A stretch of 64,000 nucleotides of DNA from Phoebastria nigripes. Lineage: Eukaryota; Chordata; Aves; Procellariiformes; Diomedeidae. The notes under the pieces are model-generated. The model saw only the letters and a program-made list of their open reading frames with translations, made no database searches and was not told where the DNA came from. Position numbers and translations under genes: made by a program. The stretch's first letter is position 1; each line of letters begins with the position of its first letter. The stretch is taken from contig JAYKAV010003443.1 in the NCBI GenBank assembly GCA_035582835.1, positions 62,001-126,000 on the forward strand, written 5' to 3'. Positions 59,301-64,000 of this stretch are shown piece after piece.

Positions 59301-62300
59301 ATAAGTGTCTAGCATATGCTTCGTAAGTTATAGAAAATAGCGCAACGGGATTTTATATTCCCCCATACGATGACGGTCTAGACCCTGGCAAGCTCTCAGT
59401 GGAAGGCAAAGATTAAGTTAAATTTTTGCAAGACTCTTAGGATTTGACCGAGACCCCTTAATATGCTCAGTTTGCTGTTAGAATTAATTGCTGGCAACCT
59501 TGAATCTCTTATGTACTGATTAGTCTTTTCTACTAGACTGTCAGCTTTACTACAGCCTCAGAGTGGAAACTTTACATTCTGTTTTCTGTTCCTTTTTCCT
59601 TAACATGATCTTCTATTAAATAATAGCCAGTGACTGCCGTTCNTGTAAATCGCTGCCTCAACGTTAAAAAGAGTCTCTTAAAATGAGAAACGTTACCGTG
59701 TAAAAGGTTTTGCTAGTTAAAAGAGGACAACTAGACTATATGTGAATTACNTCTTTAAAGAGTGGGTTTCAGTGTCGTGACTCTTCGGAAATGAGAGTAA
59801 CGAAGAGCTACTTACTTAGGGCTAGTGTGGTGAAACAGACTCACTCTGCTGACTTACAGCATGACATACGTAAGTGCTCATGAATAAGTGATGTTTCTGT
59901 GTGCAAGGCTTGTGCTCCACTTTAATCTTCAGTTAGAGTTCTCGTCTTGTTCTGAGTCTCCACAGAGAGAGGCATTTAAATTCCAGAGGCTGGAAAGCCA
60001 CCCTCAGGTTGCTTAAAACAACAGCTGTGCTGAAACATGCATACAGAGACTGGTTTTGTAGATGTATGTATAGGCATATTGCACAGATCGCATTTGTATA
60101 TATGTACGATGCATGCACACACGTACTTAAACGCCCATCCCTACATTGCTGTGTATGAATTTCTGTACATAAGCAATAATCAATCCCAATAAAAGGTAAA
60201 TTTAGATAATTTCTGGGAAATGTCTGCTGCGGGTTTTCTGGTTCTGCCTGAGTACAAGCAAAATGCTGAGAGCTCATATGGATTACACATACAAATGGCT
60301 TTGAACACACTGTGTTATTTTTGCTTATATACCATTTATTTCATTCCGTAGATTATGGGAAAAAATGATGCATAATTGTATTAAGCTATATAAAGTGATT
60401 ATCATTTNACAGTTTCTAGAGATCACTGCAGAATTATGTGGCAGTGGGTATAAATTTAAATATTAAGATTTTTTTAAATCGGTTTGCCCTGCTTCTTGAG
60501 AATTGTGGATACTGAATGCAAGACAGTGTATACAACTGTACCATTATAGGAATATGTATTGCATTGCTTAATGCTGAACTCACTCGAAGAAGGAAATCTG
60601 AGCATCAGTCATCTGTTACCAGGTTCACACTGTATTTTGAAGAAACAGCGAATAGGCCATTGTATGTGATACTAGAGGAACTGTATGCAGAACAAGAAGT
60701 AAAAAACCCACATCAATACTCAAAGACGAAAGAGGATTTGGATAAAAATATAAAATTATTGGAGAAGATGAAATAGATATGTGTCATTGTCATTGGTATT
60801 TCTTTGGCACTTATTATGCAGTAAGTTTCAAACTAATACTGTGCTTATAAAGATGGAGAGGAAACTTTAGGAACTGGCCTCTGTTTCTTCATAATTCCCC
60901 CAGTCTCCTCTTTAATTTACACACTAGGGATTTTTTGTTTATTTGTTTTATTTTCTGTATTTGCATTGAGATGGATAGTGGTGTATTTAAATCACTGAGA
61001 GGGAATGAAGACCATATAAAGGCCACATAAAAGAAATTACGTATGAAAACGAGAAAGACGGACTTCTTTTTTTCCAAGACATTATCACCCAGAACAAAGA
61101 TATGAAATTAAAGGAGGAAAAATTGGGCAGATGTCAGGAAGTCTTCAACAGTGTGAGAAGACCCAGTGTCTGAATAATTGCTCTTGACAGGTGTGCTACA
61201 AGGGCCAAACAGGCAAGATCTCCAAAACTGTTTGTCATCTTCTCTTGAAATTTTTTACAAAAAGAAGAAAAAAGAAAAGACTGAAATGGGAAATTTATAT
61301 GTGTTTTGAGGTTATGAGGAAAGTTACCAAAGGCCCCAATTTAAAGATTTCAGAGCTGTGAACAAGAAATGAAATGTTACAAGATTTATGAGGGGTTGGA
61401 GTTCAGTGAATGCGTGTCTAAAGAAATGACTTGCATTTTAATGAAGTGTATTACACTTGAGAGGCAATAGCTTGGTTATCCTTTCTGAACAATGACTTTG
61501 ACTGTGTGCGGCTGTCAAAGAGAGCTCATTATACCAAAGAAGTTATAATTCAGCTCTATAGATTGATATGATGGCCTCCAATTCATGGTATGCTTCTAAA
61601 GGCAGTGGGACCAGCAGTGAGGGGCATCCAAAATGGTAATTACTTGTGGGAAATAGCTTCATGGTTTCAACTTACAATTCAAAGGGCTTTTTTCAAGAAA
61701 AAGGGACTTTTAACTCGGTCTGTAACCTAAACCTCAAGGCTACCCTACAACTTTGCACAGCAGCTAAAAGATTTTGAGTCTGTCATATCGTACAGATTGA
61801 GAGAAAGCATTTAACGTATATTGCCTCTGAAGCAGCAGTTAGTAATTTCCATTATCTTCGTAAATATTGGGGGTTTGTTTCTTTACATGTTTTTCCCAGC
61901 TTGTAGAATTTCTGACTATTTTCTTTGCTTGCTTGTTTCAGTGGTAAATGTTGATTTGCTAAACTTCAGTCTTAAAATCAAGGTCACACCTTTTTTTAAA
62001 AAAAAAAGGGAATTCCTATAAAAAACATTTTTCCCTCTGTTGATGCTGTTGTCAGCCAGGAGACTTTGCTTGCTTGAATTTTTTTCTATTTGTGCTCTGA
62101 TTGTCTGCTTTCTGAGTAGACACCTAGAGCTGCATTGTATATGAAAATATGAACATGGGTAAGAAGATCTTCCCATTGATACCTCTATTTCATGCCTATA
62201 TATGTCCAAAGAAGAGCTATCCTCCAAGCCTTAGGCTAGCAAACAAATCTATCACAGCGATATTCCCTGTAAAATAATACCGTAGCAAAAGAGTATATAC

Positions 62301-64000
62301 AAGATTAAATGAAACACTACTTGAAATTCTGATACATATTCATAGTTCTGAGGTTTTGTTTATTCATTCAGATTTATTCTTTTTATAGCAACATCCTGCC
62401 GGGATTTTTTTACCTCCTACATCAAGGAGTTAAATGAAAATCCTACAACCACAGAACAAAACCAGGCTTAGTTCATATGTTAATGAGTCAGGATAATTGC
62501 AGCTTTCCCTAGGTAATCTCAGTGTCAATTATTCATGAACCGTTGACAGCAGACATGACATTTCCAACTGACAGCTTTCAGTCGTTTTGTTTACAAGTAT
62601 GAAATGCTTCAGTATGAAACGTTAGATAGGAGTTAAGAATTGTGATTTTTTTTTTCAGGAAGGACGGAAAAACAGGAAAAGAAAAAAATGGAGATACAGT
62701 GAATTTTCCTCATAAAGTACAGAAGAGGAGCCTATTCCTGCCAGTAGCTTTTACAGTGTTGTTGGAATGAAGCTATTGCTCAGGTATTAGGATCCCTTGA
62801 GCTCCAAGATCTGCGCTGAGCCCAGGTGACAATATTATGTCCCACCCTGGCACATAGATAGTGCTATGCCATTTTAAGGGGGAGGAACCATGTTTTGCTT
62901 CCCATCCCCTCAGTGCTTGTTCCCACCTAACGCGCTAGTGAATATCACATATAATGCATGTCTGGAGAATACCACCAGGCTCCCGGCTTCAGTTCTGTCC
63001 GTTGCTCCATACCCCTTTACGCTTCCAGAAAACCCAACGACAATCATAGGCGTATGCTCAACTTTCCCTTTTGTGAAACTGGACTCCCCTAACTTAAAAA
63101 GCTGGATAGAAGTGAAATGCAAACTTTGCAACCTGCAATATATAGGTTCTCTCACGAAAAGTTAAATTTTACCCACTAAAAGTTAAATTCCTCTGTATCT
63201 CTAAGTGCCTTTGAAACAGTCTTATTTTATGACTGCTGTTCTTATATCTGTGAAGACATTAGAATATTTTCCAATACTAGCACCCTAATTGAAATTAATT
63301 GAAAATCATACAATAGGGAACAAGTTTTTAAAGGCATTTAAGTGCCTAAAGATGCAGATAGGTACTTAGTGAGGTTTTTCAAAAGATTCTACACACCTGA
63401 CTCCCATTATGAAAAAGTTTAAGGAGTCTCAGTCCATTAATAAGCTATTTCAGTTTTTCAGCCTTCATACTAATTTTGAGATAATGACTATTTAAGAAAA
63501 TGCTCACCCAGGCTGAGCATTTACATTTTTTCTAACCAAGTTATTTTTCATTTGAATACATGTATTTCTTAGCATAGCATTACAGATATTTTTTAATTCT
63601 TTTTTTTAAATAAAAGGGGCTGGCAAGGCATAGTGGAAGAACTGGGTTTTAATAATGATTAGGGTTCCTTGAGTAATTAAAGTGGTTGATTTTTAGGGTG
63701 CATCAGAACTCAATGTACAATACCATATTTCCAGAAATCCAGTCTCAACTAACGTGCAGCACCCACGAGCAGTGTGGATGCAGCCAAAGCCTTGGCGAGA
63801 CACGGACCCAATTCTCCATATATTTTTAGCCCATCTCCCCATAGTAACTCTAATCTTGCAGCTTGCACTCATAATTCACTCAGCTAATNCTTCACGGTTC
63901 ACAAACTCTGGTAGCCCGTATTAACGCTGGTCCCTCTGGACTCTTGCTGCTTCTGCAGTTTCAAGACATATTACTCTTCAACTTCATTATTTAATTGACA

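Larger units (their letters stand above)
57781..64000. other. Unassigned AT-rich non-coding DNA
   Basis: No gene or recent element is recognised. It holds an A/C-rich tract (58066-58154), a T-rich tract (59259-59300), single N bases (58413, 58843, 59643, 59751, 60408, 63889), a possible very old CR1 scrap near 61085-61165, and two patches with clustered regulatory-type motifs (61440-61520, 62480-62600). An 86-codon ATG frame at 60516-60776 has lysine/glutamate-rich composition but no recognised family. Confidence 0.6.

Noticed and set aside
1..64000. CRISPR arrays, operons, prokaryotic insertion sequences
   Set aside because: There are no regularly spaced direct repeats and no dense coding. 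The repeats present are vertebrate CR1 and LTR elements.

Overview
This window looks like nuclear DNA from a bird, probably a neognath. It is AT-rich and has no bacterial-style gene packing, no recognisable protein-coding exon and no CpG island. Its recognisable content is chicken-repeat-1 (CR1) LINE copies with bird-type 3' ends (the AGAATCAT or ATTCT terminal microsatellite beside the GGTTGGAAAAGACC motif), plus one avian-style endogenous-retrovirus solo LTR. Single N bases and one small N run show that it is draft assembly. The best reading is a long intron or an intergenic desert; the sequence alone does not say which gene lies nearby.

Layout. 1-9.6 kb: unassigned AT-rich DNA with poly-T tracts, a duplicated and hairpin-forming patch near 2 kb, and an exon-like minus-strand open frame near 8.7 kb. 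9.64-9.79 kb: CR1 3' fragment (+). 9.8-18.9 kb: unassigned, with a strong short hairpin at 12910-12977. 18.95-19.95 kb: a heavily decayed CR1 of an old, reptile-like lineage (+). 20-29.2 kb: unassigned. 29.22-29.67 kb: 5'-truncated CR1 (-), followed by a possible LTR-like stretch. 33.35-34.35 kb: complete solo LTR (-) with a 5-bp target-site duplication. 34.97-35.40 kb: CR1 (+) of a different 3'-end type. 39.33-40.44 kb: the longest recent CR1 (-), still showing the reverse-transcriptase FADD motif. 40.4-53.9 kb: unassigned, with a 176-codon ATG open frame at 46.1-46.7 kb. 53.62 kb: (AC)n microsatellite. 53.89-54.54 kb: CR1 (-) ending against a perfect 24-bp palindrome. 57.60-57.78 kb: older CR1 3' end (+). 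57.8-64 kb: unassigned, with two patches that could be conserved non-coding elements.

The parts do not form a pathway. The story is one of insertion layers: an old CR1 layer, a middle layer, a recent CR1 subfamily present three times in the same orientation, and one retroviral LTR that still carries CCAAT and TATA boxes. I see no convincing new multi-gene system. The items most worth checking are the 28-bp-arm hairpin at 12.9 kb, the solo LTR with its internal 54-bp duplication, the old CR1, and the unexplained open frames at 8.5-8.8 and 46.1-46.7 kb.
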